Source of the DNA: Lampris incognitus
Lineage: Eukaryota; Chordata; Actinopteri; Lampriformes; Lampridae
Length of the DNA: 64,000 nucleotides
NCBI RefSeq assembly: GCF_029633865.1
Contig: NC_079214.1
Coordinates: 27,068,224 to 27,132,223 of the forward strand
Direction of reading: 5' to 3'
This document shows positions 22,301-32,330 of the stretch, piece after piece. Both the position numbers and the translations under genes were made by a program. Below the pieces are notes generated by a model that saw nothing but the letters and a program-made list of their open reading frames with translations, searched no databases and had not been told where the DNA came from. Numbering within the stretch: the first letter of the stretch is position 1; each line of letters begins with the position of its first letter.

Positions 22301-22529
22301 TCAGCCACTGTATTATTTACTGCGCTATAAGCAGCTATTTTGGTCCTTGCGGGTATCCATGTGTGTGTGTATGACTTCTGCGCATGTGCAATAAAGTTCT
22401 CTTTCTGCCCCACCAAGTACGACTGGATGTCTAATGTTTGCTCCTGCAGTCTAACTCTACAAAAGTATATTAACATACCAAACAAGTATGTAGCTAGACA
22501 TCCGTGACATAAATATGAACAATGCAACA
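19356..22529 (+). mobile_element. Ty1/copia element lacking reverse transcriptase, intact LTRs and TSD
   Basis: Two 266-bp LTRs (19356-19621 and 22264-22529) start TGTTG and end CAACA. They differ at only four positions, all transitions (about 98.5% identity). GTCTC is duplicated at 19351-19355 and 22530-22534. The primer binding site GGTTATGGGCCCAG (19622-19635) follows the 5' LTR, and the 3' LTR is preceded by a short purine-rich GAGTGAGGG. The interior codes for Gag, protease and integrase only. The reverse transcriptase and RNase H that should follow integrase are absent, so the element is non-autonomous. Each LTR has an AATAAA. It sits inside the element 14042-23261. Confidence 0.92.
19640..22330 (+). 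CDS. copia-like Gag-protease-integrase polyprotein, no RT
   Basis: One uninterrupted frame of about 896 codons. I start it at the ATG after the primer binding site (MSSQRFNRLLFDGDERGYEL); an earlier in-frame ATG at 19607 lies inside the LTR. Order: UBN2-type Gag (about residues 1-200), CCHC zinc knuckle CFRCHKKGHMSRTC (about 235), protease VDCGATSH with an LADGTKATG block (about 335), GAG-preintegrase HRILGHCNLDDVSRL (about 480), and integrase core (HTDLCGP; RSDNGTEF; HQNGTAERNWRTL), giving the three catalytic acids. After YRAVFGVPNTFKED, where reverse transcriptase would start, the frame jumps to a short tail that runs into the 3' LTR and stops at 22330. The absence of stops in 2.7 kb is unusual among the decayed copies nearby. 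Confidence 0.9.
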   Translation: MSSQRFNRLLFDGDERGYELWETRFLAQMELRGLSETLLNVPVIAAGENAVQLREADVKKNREAYAELVQGLDSKSLSLIMRDAAADGRAALKILRQHYAGKGKPRVVSLYCELSALRMESNETVTEYIVRAETIFSSLKGADENISDGLQVGMVVKGLPDSFKPFVVHITQSSDSLTFSEFKAKLRSFEDTERYKPSNGDDGDSVIRAATAATTSRGRGRERKSMAEIECFRCHKKGHMSRTCTSMPEPRRAERRRDARGRGKQRDAIAGVTGAEQGAAGDQDGRWGAHRETDGTHREIEADADDREGRSYCFKMKEDTRPVRRTVNNRGLMVDCGATSHMINDFTKFKTVDKGFKPKSHVIELADGTKATGVAKARGEAEVTLIDSEGRKVTARLKRALYIPTFPQDIFSVKAASSNGAEIHFKEGENWMGYKNEGTKFNIEVFGKLYYLSTANNTDDNVDGYKGCHDIETWHRILGHCNLDDVSRLEGVVEGMMIKGKNDKSNFNCETCTQGKFVESRNRQADSKAKGILELVHTDLCGPIEPTDKDGYKYTIAFTDDYSSMTWTYFMRSKSDTAKATEKFLADTASFGQVKTIRSDNGTEFTGGCFQDLLRENKISHQTSAPYSPHQNGTAERNWRTLFDMARCMLLESKMPKQLWRFAVQTAAQIRNRCYCKRLKQTPYNAFTGKTPNISHMMVFGTECYAYRQDKKKLDPRCEKGIVIGYDKYSPAYNVYYPKTGKVSKHRLVKFIQKSNRDCQTQTGPHNDGDSYEDIESYEPDVVPVRTDEQPQITGTGGESGTLSNNQGDSEGRNRYPTRERKTPKYLEEYQCKAECTDEQDVDYFYRAVFGVPNTFKEDLFFFSCKSVKVSLSEGVEHNVQSHIYSQSATVLFTAL

Positions 22530-22847
22530 GTCTCTCTCTCTAGATTTCGTATTTTTTTCTATTAGAAAAAAATGTTGTTCAGCGACCCACACACAACCGC
22601 AAAACTCTCGCACACCGCCTGTCTTCTTCTCCCCCCCTCCCCCGGTGTGTTAGAGAGCCTCATTCTGATTGGCCACAATGGAGGGGGCTTGCCTGATACT
22701 AACCCAATCATATACGACTATACTCAGAATAGTTGCATACCCTACACTAGCTAAACGTTTCAGTGCGCATCGTTTGTTTCGTCGATATTCCGCGCTGTCT
22801 ATTGGCTGACGCAACAGCCAATCACGGCTACTTCCGTGCCTACGCCC

Positions 22848-23236
22848 TTGTAACGTGAAGCTGGAGGGCCGGCAGCATTAGCAGGGGCTCCGGGATAGCT
22901 GGTTAGCTCAGAGAGTCGACAGACAACGAAGTGGGATTTCCACACGGCAACTTTATTCTACAGTACTTAACATCGACCATACAATGCCAGGTCTCCACGG
23001 CACTACATTCACTAATCATACATGAGCAATGGAACATAGATAGCATAACCTGCACCAACTCGTTACTGATGAGAGTCCTCTTTGTGGATGTCGGTCGGAG
23101 CATGTAACATGTCGGCTCCGTGTGTACAACTCTCAGCTCTTAGTTAGTACAACACACCAAAACAAAAGGAGGCACCGCCTTGTGGCGCTATTCAGTATTG
23201 CAGTAATACCACATTTACCAGACTCGGGATTGTTTA
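22848..23236 (-). mobile_element. Solo-LTR-like insertion with CGCCC duplication
   Basis: A 389-bp insertion splits the right inverted repeat of the large element. CGCCC is repeated at 22843-22847 and 23237-23241. Read on the minus strand it has LTR features: an AATAAAG signal about 100 bases from the 3' end, then a U5-like GC-rich segment ending GTTACAA. The starting dinucleotide is not a clean TG, so the exact ends may be off by one or two bases. No internal region is present. Confidence 0.55.
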
Positions 23237-23352
23237 CGCCCTGTTGGATCTAGCGTCAACCTTGTTGCAGGCGGTACCCTCCAGTCACTCCTCCACTGCT
23301 AGCATATCTGTTGAAACAAAGCTTCTGTCTTCATCTACTTCACCTTGCTTAA

Positions 23353-24195
23353 ATGAGAGACAAGACACACTTCAGTGTACCAAAGAAAATTAAGTATGTA
23401 ATCTTGGAGAAGCTTGCTGATGAGATTTACAAATTTGATGCCTACCCAAATGATGAGCGTATCCTTTCTGTCGTATTAGCACTCATAGGAAAGTGTCCCT
23501 ACCGCAACGAACCAGGCTCGCCAACTGGATGTTGCGGCTGTAAAAACAGTTTAAAGTTCAAAATAGACAACTATTGTACAAAACTGAGGAAAGCAGGATG
23601 TGTAGATGTTGGTATAAATGGGGGAAAACAAGGTGCTCCGGGGGTGGCTTCAAAGGGCCACAAAAGACCAAAAAGGTATGTGGTGAATTAGCTTAGAGGT
23701 TGAGAGGAATATCCTGGATGAAGAAATGAGAAAAAAAAGAACCCCAGTGCAGCTGTTATTGCATCAAAGATGGACCAGAACTTTGCACTCCACAGATGGG
23801 AGATAGTGGAGACTGGACCTCCAGAGCACATACCGATGTAGAGATGGCCTGCTCTTTTTACAGACAGACAAGTAAGCATTGGCATTTATATTCCTGTTCA
23901 TTGTTTTGATCATGTTACTTTTATTTTCATCATAATCAGAATCAACTTTATTGACCAAGGGTGCTTATGCATACGAGGAATTTGACTCTGGTTTACAGCA
24001 GCTTCTAGTACTCGCATTTATAACTCATTGTTGTTGCAGAGTTCAACAGGATTGCTACCGTTAACCTGAAATTGATGTTTTTGATGCCTTGGACTGATAC
24101 AAACGAAAATTTGTCACAATCTCCAAGTCTAAGAGAGGAAATGTTGGACAGGCATTGACTGAGCTGCTAAAGCATATTGAAGTTGGGGTTAGTCA
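23353..24195 (+). pseudogene. SAMD3-like gene fragment, decayed
   Basis: Three pieces resemble the multi-copy fish proteins annotated as sterile alpha motif domain-containing 3-like. 23353-23691 reads VPKKIKYVILEKLADEIYKF, then CKNSLKFKIDNYCTKLRKAG. About 23735-23870 reads AAVIASKMDQNFALHRWEIV, then RWPALFLQTD, with a TAG between, and ends at a GTAAGC donor. From about 24041, after TTGTTGTTGCAG, a further piece reads TVNL, then ISKSKRGNVGQALTELLKHI in a shifted frame with a TGA before it. The piece order and the splice signals suggest a gene fragment rather than a processed copy. The SAM domain itself is not seen. Function of the family is not clear to me. Confidence 0.5.
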
Positions 24196-24964
24196 AGTTC
24201 AATTTTGTTTTACCTTAATTTAAAGGGAAAGTTTACCCAAATTACACACAACAAAATCCCCACTTATCCTGGTGGTATGCAGATATTTTAGGTTTTGAGA
24301 TATCTGCCACAGAAAATTCTGCATTCAACCTATTACAGTCAAACAACCTGGAATTTCAGTTGGGTGATCAAAGCATAACAAAATGACATTAGATTCGGCG
24401 AGCAAAACTTTTTTTGTCGTATACAATGTTTTGGTTAAAATGGGTAATCCATAGAATTAACAGTTTTAAGAGGAACTGTTTTACAGTGGAACACATTTGA
24501 ACACGTTTCTCACTGAAACGTGTTCAAAGTGAGATCTGGATTATCTACAGTAACCTGGACATAGTTTGCTATTCAAAAAAAAAATTAATGTAATTTTGTG
24601 ATGCATTTGGGTGTGATAAACAATTCTGCGATGAAATTGCTTTTGCTGATGTTGAGGGAAAGATTTCGACTAGCACCATGTGTCCAGGTTCTTCACTTCC
24701 TCTCTGTAGACTGTCTCATCGTTACAATTAATAGACAAAATGCACAACACCTACAACAATTCAAGGGGATTTTTATAGTGAGAAAAATGTGATGTACCAT
24801 ATACTTGTACACCTACAACCTGTACAAGCAGTATCAGTGTGTATTTAGCCTAGAGGTTATGTTCATGTTTGAAGGTGCACTTCCTCAAAATTAATAGTCT
24901 GTGATTGTAGAGGATCATTTCACCAAAATCACCATATTCCATACTTATCCTAATTAATCAAATT
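24196..24964. other. No recognisable gene
   Basis: AT-rich sequence. A short inverted word pair, ACACATTTGAACACGTTTC and GAAACGTGTTCAAAGTG, occurs at about 24489-24533. No coding domain was found. Confidence 0.4.
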
Positions 24965-25427
24965 TATCTAGATTTGTCAAGAGGAAGATGAGAAACACCA
25001 GACCCAACAGTACAGACGAGCTGAAGGCCGCTATCAAAGCAACCTGGTATTCCATAACGCCTCAGCAGTGCCACAGGCTGATTGCCTCATGCCACGCCGC
25101 ATTGATGCAGTAATTCATGCAAAAGGAGCCCCGACCAAGTATTGAGTGCATAAATGAACATACTTTTCAGAAGGTCGACATTTCTGTATTATAAATCTTC
25201 TTTTTTTTTTTTGATTGGTCTTATGTGATATTCTAATATTTTGAGATACTGGATTTTTTATTTTCATGAACTGTAAGCTGTAATCATCAAGATTGAAACA
25301 GAAAAGGCTTGACATATTTCACTTTATGTGTAATGAATCTACAATATATGAAAGTTTCACTTTTTGAATTAAATTACGGAAAACAATTAACTTTTCCACA
25401 ATATTCTAATTTTTTGAGATGCACCTG
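24965..25427 (+). mobile_element. Tc1-like element, 3' remnant
   Basis: The 3' end of a Tc1 element. 24969-25100 encodes the transposase C-terminus (KRKMRNTRPNSTDELKAAIK, then ATWYSITPQQCHRLIAS). A one-base loss at about 25088 follows, and the tail continues in the next frame to a stop near 25145. The terminal inverted repeat ends at 25427 with TTTTTTGAGATGCACCTG against TA, and a second internal copy of the ATATTCTAATATTTTGAGAT motif lies at about 25230, as in IR/DR elements. The 5' two thirds are missing. Confidence 0.72.
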
Positions 25428-25689
25428 TACATATATACAATAGTGGATTTTCCCCCCTTTTTTATGTACAGTATACAGCCTGTTCAGCTATACAGTAGTG
25501 GTTACTGTTGATGTGCTTTATTTGCTTCAAAGTGCGTAAATCAGTGGTGGCACAACTTGCTCTCTGCAATGAGAGAGTATGCACAAATGGACAAGTTAGA
25601 GAGGTGAAGGACCTCTGAATAATGAAACTGAAACTTATAGTTTATCTAATACTTTGATGCTGTTACTAAAGAATCAAAATGTCTATGCA

Positions 25690-25925
25690 TGCTCAATAAT
25701 CCGGGTAAGAAAATCAAAGAAGATTGAATCAGTTCATCTAGATACATTTATTGACAGATATGTTTCATCACTCATCTGACCTCTTCAGTCTAAACTGACT
25801 GCAGGTATACACACTCTTATAAACAGTATAACAACTGAAACCAATGTGATCAGTTTCATATGCAAATATGGGTGTGACCATTAACTACAGATTCAATGGC
25901 TATGTGTACTATTTACAGAAGATTT
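25690..25925. repeat. Dispersed fish repeat, possibly Penelope-like 3' end
   Basis: Contains the widespread fish motif GTTTCATCACTCATCTGACC, then TTCAGTCTAAACTGACTGCA and a TATAAACAGTA block. I associate it with Penelope-type retroelement ends from memory. No protein-coding part is present, so the class is tentative. Confidence 0.35.
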
Positions 25926-26463
25926 GGGAATTTTTGTAATCACAGCATTGTAAGATGGGAACAGATGTACTCTTAGCCCCCCACCTCCCCCTTGGTTCAG
26001 GGATGGTCGTTCCCTCTTAACATAGACAATACATCTTTCTGACGCAGGGAAGAGGAAGTCTTCATAGGAAATAGAAGCAAGCAGCCAGCAGCTACACCAG
26101 AAGCCCTGAAAATTGGCTGTTGTCCCCAGAGCTAAACTGTCATCAGAGAATTTAACCTCTGGATTCCAAGATTGAAAGTGGTTGGCAAAGATTGGTTATC
26201 ATTCACGTGATCATATGGTCATCTCTCATCAGAGATGTTCTATTGAATCGGTCCCTTGACACCTTCAGAAGGCTCACCAGGAATTTTAAAGTCTCAGATC
26301 CCCACACCCACCCCACCCCTCTATATCCAGTCTCTACACTGATCGGATCCTCCCCCAGCAAACCCAACACTTACACTTACCTATACTACATGTACCCTAC
26401 ACCCCACCCCTAGCCCAATAATTTACAAGTTTAATATCAATATCAACAGCAATAAAATTGGAT

Positions 26464-27095
26464 CATGGATACTGTTCGTTTGAAACAGCTCACAAAACCC
26501 TTCAGAGACTACGCCAAATGGCTTTGAACATCCGGCTCAGCAGTTCAGAAATTGCATCTTTGTAGAAATTGCATGATTTTGAAAATATTTATTTTTATCT
26601 TATTCTGTATTTCATATTTAGTGTGCTTTATGCCTTATGTAAAGCACTTTGAAATGGCTTTGTGTATGATATGTGGTATACAACTAAACTTGCCTTACAC
26701 TGTATTTACAAAAAATGTCTCACTTATGGTATAGCTTATATAGTGTTAGCATACACCGGTGGACTTGCGGGGGGGGGGTCATTGGCTCCCGTGGTGCCCC
26801 CGTGCTGGAAAAATACCAAAAAAGTGCTCTCTTGGATACCCCTATGGTAGATAAAACATGATAAAGTGCTGGCTGATACTGTTGGTCTGAAACAGCTCAC
26901 AAAATCCTTCAGAAACTAACCAAATGGCTTTGAACAGCCAGCTCAACAGTTCAGAAACTGTGAGTTTGAAAAAAAGTTATTTTTACCTTATTCTGTATTT
27001 CCTATTCAATTTCTTTTTATGCCTCATATAAAGCACTTTGAATTGACTTCTTGTATGAAATGTGGTATACAAATAAATTTGCCTTGCAAGAGTCA
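26464..27095 (+). repeat. Direct duplication of a LINE 3' tail (~410-bp spacing)
   Basis: The block at about 26464-26700 recurs at about 26874-27090: GAAACAGCTCACAAAA, AAATGGCTTTGAACA, TTATTCTGTATTTC, then AAAGCACTTTGAA and a GTGGTATACAA end typical of L2/CR1-type tails. The duplicates have diverged by many substitutions. The 174-bp spacer includes a G run at 26769-26778. A third related segment, AAATGTCTCACTTA, occurs at 26715 and at 33116. Confidence 0.6.
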
Positions 27096-27429
27096 AGATT
27101 TCATAATTTATTGCCATATCAACTTTACAGTTGATTTGGAATTTGTTTCGGTGTGCTCAAAGAAAATAACAGTGAACGTAACCTCACAATACAAACAAGG
27201 AGTGTCCACAGAATTATATTATATTAATTCAGTTAATTCAACCATATGGCCCATGCCCTTAAAGTGACAAACTAATTCAGAAATGGTGGGGAGTTCACAG
27301 CTAATTATTTTTAAAGCTGTGAGCATGAACAGTTTTTTCTTATGTGCTGTAGAATTGCCATACCATACAGTTATTGAGAAAATGAGCACACTTTCTGTTA
27401 CAGCTCTGTAGAACTGTAATATTCTACAG

Positions 27430-27779
27430 AGCTGTAACCTTTGACACTCAAAATTCCCCTAGCTGCCTTGGAAAGAACAGTCTTTGGTGAGCTTTCTTCT
27501 GAATGGTGGTGAAGTTGTTTTCCTATTTCAGGGAGGAGATTGTAGGCTCAAGGAATTCTAAATGGTCCATTCTCTCTACCACCTGGTTGTTAATGATCAG
27601 GAGTAGTAGTGCTCCCTGATTTTTACAGAAGTCAATCACAAGTTCTTCATTTCTGTTGACGTTCAGTTCCAAATTATTATTGCTACAGCAGTTGACAAGA
27701 GAGTAGACCTCCATTCTATAAGCTGTCTCATCCTTACAGGAAATCAGTCCCACCAGTGTTGTATCATCAGCAAACTAAG
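27430..27779 (-). pseudogene. LINE reverse transcriptase fragment
   Basis: On the minus strand the frame has FADDTTLVGLIS (catalytic FADD), then VNCCSNNNLELNVNRNEELV, IDFCKNQGALLLLIINNQVV and an ERMDHLEFLEPTISS block, then loses frame. This is the thumb-side part of a non-LTR reverse transcriptase. Both ends are missing. The clade is not certain. It lies 50 bp upstream of the gypsy insertion. Confidence 0.7.
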
Positions 27780-27879
27780 TCAATTTTACAGTGCCAGAAA
27801 GTGTGAAATACAGTTATTGGTGTATAATGTGTTGTGGTTACACCGCCCCGAGCTGCCTCCCCGGCACGTTCAAGCCATT

Positions 27880-29021
27880 ATGGACCCAGGCAAACCCAAG
27901 GGGCAGACTGTCCCTGTGACGCCCCAGAGCCCCGTCCCCCTAGAGGCAGTAGTAAGAAGTCACAGCTGCCAACTTGCCTCTCTCCACTCAGAGATTACTA
28001 CTGCCCTCACCAATTTCACCGGAGAGATCAGCGATCTTCAGTCCGGCTCCCAGGCCGCGACGAGCGCGTTAGACCGCGCAGATTGCTGCACTCAACAGCG
28101 GTCTCCAGGATGAGCGACCACCCTGCTCTGGCCCCGGTCCCTGCCCCCAGCTCGGCCTCCGGATTCCCCGTTCCTGGTCCCGACGTTCCCCCTCCTCCGA
28201 GTCAACCCCCACTGGATCCCCGGTTCGAGCCTAACCTTCCCTGCCCCAAGGCCTTCGGTGGGGAGTTCGAGCTGTGCAGGGGTTTCCTTGGTCAGTGTGA
28301 GCTCCTGTTCAAACACCAGCCAGCCAGGTATAGGACAGGAGAGACTAAGGTAGCCCTTGTTATGTCCCTCCTCACCGGCAAAGCCCTCAGCTGGGCCATA
28401 GCGGCGGTTGGCCATACTGAGTGGCTCGCCTCGGACTATGATGCCTTCCGCCGCGAGTTCAATCTGGTGTTCGACCCCCCAGCTGACGGGCAGGACGCTG
28501 CCAGCCACCTCCATTCCATCCAGCAGGGAGCCAGGTCAGTGGCAGATTATTCCTTGGAGGTGAGGATACTCGCGGCAGACAGTGGGTGGGATGACACTGC
28601 GCTCAAGAGCACGTACAGGAGGGGGCTGAGCGAGCCCATCAAAGATCTCATCGTTCGGGACCGCCCTGCCTCCTTCAACGAGCTCGTCACCCTCGCCCTC
28701 CTGATGGACGAACGGCTGTGGGAGCGGCGCCAGGAACGCGCCCCGCGCACTGGCCCCTCCCATAGACCAACCCCCATCCATTCTACCGGTGCCTTCCCTG
28801 GGTCAGCGTCCCATGGGCTCTCTCCACCCTCACACTCCCCCTCGCAACCCTGGGTGGCTTCTGGATCCAGGCCGGAGGAGGAGCCCATGCAGTTGGGTCG
28901 GTCACGGCTCCCGCTAGAGGTTAGGGAGCAGAGGATGTGTGAACACCTCTGCCTCTACTGCAGGAGATCAGGCCACTACATCAAGGCCTGCCCGACTCGC
29001 CCAAAAGACCCGGCTCACTAG
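27880..29021 (+). pseudogene. Chromovirus Gag, frameshifted
   Basis: The ATG at 27880 opens MDPGKPKGQTVPVTPQSPVP and runs to about 28090. The main Gag frame then continues in another register: CPKAFGGEFELCRGFLGQCE, LLFKHQPARY, a DYDAFRREFNLVFD block and QGARSVADYSLEVRIL, as in retrotransposon Gag domains. It ends with a CCHC-type knuckle [14 protein letters not shown] at about residue 375 and stops at 29021. Gag would package the element RNA. The frame change near 28090 is a lesion. Pol starts 15 bp downstream of the Gag stop. Confidence 0.78.
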
Positions 29022-29035
29022 CGAGGGGTGTCCTA

Positions 29036-32000
29036 GTGAGCCTGACGACCCTTCCTAAGCCCCAGCCCAAGAAGGAGCACAACCAGTTTTTCCCGGTCAC
29101 TCTCACCTGGGGTAACGACTCACTCTCTATTGATGCACTCCTGGATTCGGGGGCGGACGAGTGTTTAATGGACATCTCGCTGGCCCGGCAGGCCGGCATT
29201 CCACTCGTCCCCCTAGAACCACCCCTCACAGCCCAAGCCCTAGATGGTCGTTCACTTGGTAAGATCACACACAGCACTGCTTCCCTCACCCTCACTCTTT
29301 CGGGTAATCACGTGGAAGCTATGCGTTTTTTGGTTTTGCACGCCCCCACAGCGCCCCTGGCGTTAGGAAGACCATGGTTGGAATGGCATGATCCCTACAT
29401 GTCTTGGTCTACTGGGCAGATTTTGGGTTGGAGCGTTGCGTGTCATGCCAACTGCCTTCGCTTCGCCCACTCCCCGTCCAGCGGCCTCAGACCCGTGCCT
29501 CCTCCCACGGATCTCACTGGTGTTCCTCCCATTTATCACGATTTAGCCCCTGTATTTAGTAAGGACAGTGCACTTTCCCTCCCCCCTCACCGTCCCTATG
29601 ATTGTGCCGCCCTTCCCACCGGTCAGTTGTATAACCTCTCCGTCCCGGAGAAGGAGGCTATGCGCAATTATATCACAGAGTCCCTGGCCTCAGGAATCAT
29701 AAGGCCCTCGTCTTCCCCCGTGGCAGCGGGCTTCTTTTTTGTGGCAAAGAAGGAGGGCAGCCTGAGGCCTTGCATAGATTATCGAATGTTAAATGACATC
29801 ACGGTGAAAAATAAATATCCACTCCCCCTTATGAGTTCCACATTCGAGCCACTCACTCACGCCACGGTGTTCACCAAGCTAGACCTGCGCAGCGCGTACC
29901 ACCTGGTGCGCATCCGGGAAGGGGATGAATGGAAGACGGCCTTCAACACCCACCTAGGGTACCTCGTTATGCCCTTCGGCCTCACCAACGCCCCGGCCGT
30001 CTTCCAGGCGTTGGTCAATGACGTGCTCCGGGACATGCTGAACACGTTCGCGGTGGTGTACCTGGATGACATCCTCGTGTTCTCCAGGACTGAGGAGGAA
30101 CACCACCAGCATGTCCGCCTGGTCCTCCAATGGCTACTGGAGAACAGGCTCTTCGTGAAGGCCTAGAAGTGTGTTTTCCACTCGGCCTCCATGGAGTTCC
30201 TTGGCCACATCGTGGAGAAGGGGCTCGTCCGCACCGACCCCAGGAAGACCCGAGCGGTGGAGGAGTGGGCACGGCCCACCAACAGGACGCAACTCCAGCG
30301 CTTCCTGGGGTTTGCAAACTTCTACCGGCGCTTCATCAGGGGGTTCAGCCGTGTGGCTGCCCCCTCGCTGCACTCACCTCCACCCTCCGCCCCTTCTCCT
30401 GGACCTTGGAGGCAGAGGCCGCCTTCTCGGCCCTGAAGAGGCTGTTCACAATGGCTCCGGTGCTCGCCCACCCGGACCCGTCCAGGCAGTTCATCGTGGA
30501 GGTGGACGCATCGGACACGGGCATCGGAGCCGTCCTCTCCCAGCGGTCGGAGGAGGACCAGAAGATCCACCCGTGCGCCTTCTTCTCCCGGCGTTTCAGT
30601 CCTGCGGAGAAGAACTATCACATCGGCAACAGGGAGTTGCTGGCTGTCCACGCCGCCCTAGAGGAGTGGAGACACTGGCTGGAGGGAGCAGGGCAGCCGT
30701 TCATCATATGGTCCGATCACAAGAACCTGACCTACGTGCGGACGGCTAAGAGGCTCAACCCCAGGCAGGCGCACTGGGCTCTCTTCTTCAGCCGGTTCGA
30801 CTTCACCCTCACCTACCGCCCGGGCACCAACAATGTCAGGGCAGACGCCCTCTCCCGTCTGTTTCCCGAGGGGTCCCCTGACGCCCCAGACACCATCCTT
30901 CCCCCGGCCCGGGTGGTGGGTGTCGTCACCTGGGCCATCGAATCGGTGGTGAGAAGGGCCCAGCGCGCCCAGCCCGACCCAGGCAATGGACCCCGGAACC
31001 GGCTATTTGTGCCTCCCTCTGTCCGGCCCCAGGTGCTGGAGTGGGGCCACTCCAGCCATTTTGCCTGCCACCCCGGTGTCCACCGAACGGCGGCCTTCAT
31101 CCGCAGGGGTTTCTGGTGGCCCACCATGGAGGCAGACACCAGAGAGTTCATGGCTGCCTGCACCACCTGCGCCCACAGCAAGGCTCTCCATCGCCCTCCA
31201 GCAGGTCTCCTGCGCCCCCTTCCTGTCCCCGGCCGACCTTGGTCCCACATTGCCTTGGACTTTGTAACTGGCCTCCCCGTGTCCCAAGGCAATGACACCA
31301 TTCTGACCATTGTCGACCGGTTTTCCAAGGCCATCCATTTTGTTGCCCTCACCAAACTCCCCTCTGCAGCCGAGACGGCGGACCTTCTCGTCTCCCATGT
31401 CATCCGACCCCATGGGATTCCCCTGGACATTGTCTCTGACCGTGGTCCCCAGTTCACTTCTAAGGTGTGGCAGGCCTTCTGTAAGGGGATTGGGGCCATG
31501 GTCAGCCTCTCCTCCGGGTATCACCCCCAGACCAATGGGCAGACAGAGCGGGCCAATCAAGTCCTGGAGGCGGCTTTGCGTTGCGTTACCACCAGCAACC
31601 CCGCCTCCTGGAGCAAGTACCTGCCCTGGGTGGAGTACTCGCTCAACTCCATGGAGAGTTCGGCCACTGGTTTGTCCCCCTTCGAGTGTTCCCTTGGCTA
31701 TCAACCCCCTCTGTTCCCCCGTCAGGAGTTGGAGGTGGCGGTCCCGTCCACGAGGGCCCATCTCCGCCGATGTCGGCGCGTTTGGAAGACCGCCCGGGCC
31801 GCTATGTTGCAAGCTACAGAGCGGGCCCGGCGCAGCGCCAACCGGCAGAGTGCCGGCTCTAGCTTATCGACCGGGCCAGAGGGTATGGCTCCTGGCCCGG
31901 GACCTGCCCCTCCCTACCCTCAACTGGAAGCTGGCTCCCCGCTACGTCGGTCCCAACACCATCGACCGCATCGTCAACCCTTCGGCGGTGCGTCTCCATC

Positions 32001-32330
32001 TCCCTACCTCACTCAAGATCCATCCCGTCTTCCATGTCTCGCGCCTCAAACCGGTAGCCTCCAGCCCCCTGTCTCCCCCTGTCCAAGCTCCTCCACCCCC
32101 CAGGGTCCTCGACGGTGGTGACATGGTCTGGGATGTCGACCGGCTGCTCGCCGTACGCCGCCGGGGGCGTGGGTACCAATACCTGGTGGACTGGGTTGGC
32201 TATGGGCCCGAGGACCGCAGCTGGGTTCCCCGGTTCTACCTGGCCGACCCCGCACTGCTGGAGGAGTTCTATCGGGCCCACCCCAATGCCATCGGACGGT
32301 CGCCCGGTGTCTCCCGTAGGAGGGGGTGTC
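29036..32330 (+). pseudogene. Chromovirus Pol: PR, RT, RNase H, integrase, chromodomain; three breaks
   Basis: Order along Pol: protease [13 protein letters not shown] (about 29137), reverse transcriptase ([41 protein letters not shown]; catalytic YLDDILVFS at about 30060), RNase H ([30 protein letters not shown]), integrase zinc finger ([23 protein letters not shown]), integrase core ([33 protein letters not shown]), and a C-terminal chromodomain (WDVDRLLAVRRRGRGYQYLV, then WVGYGPEDRSWVP). Breaks: an in-frame TAG at 30164-30166, a frameshift near 30360 and another near 31855. The chromodomain marks a chromovirus and may direct integration to particular chromatin. The core catalytic residues all survive, so the copy is not very old. 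Confidence 0.88.

Larger units (their letters stand above)
14042..23261. mobile_element. DNA transposon with ~40-56 bp TIRs, filled by nested insertions
   Basis: A 40-bp inverted repeat bounds this stretch. The left copy is 14042-14081, starting GGTTGACGCTAGATCCAAC. The right copy is 22828-22847 plus 23242-23261, split by the LTR-like insertion. They match at 38 of 40 positions and weaker similarity continues about 16 bp inward. The outer flanks are near-identical 9-mers: TTGTTGCTG at 14033-14041 and TTGTTGCAG at 23262-23270. A 9-bp duplication would suit a Mutator-type element, but no transposase is present. Subtracting the insertions at 14331-16039, 16139-18213, 19356-22529 and 22848-23236, with one TSD copy each, leaves about 1847 bp of original element. 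Superfamily is uncertain. Confidence 0.55.
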
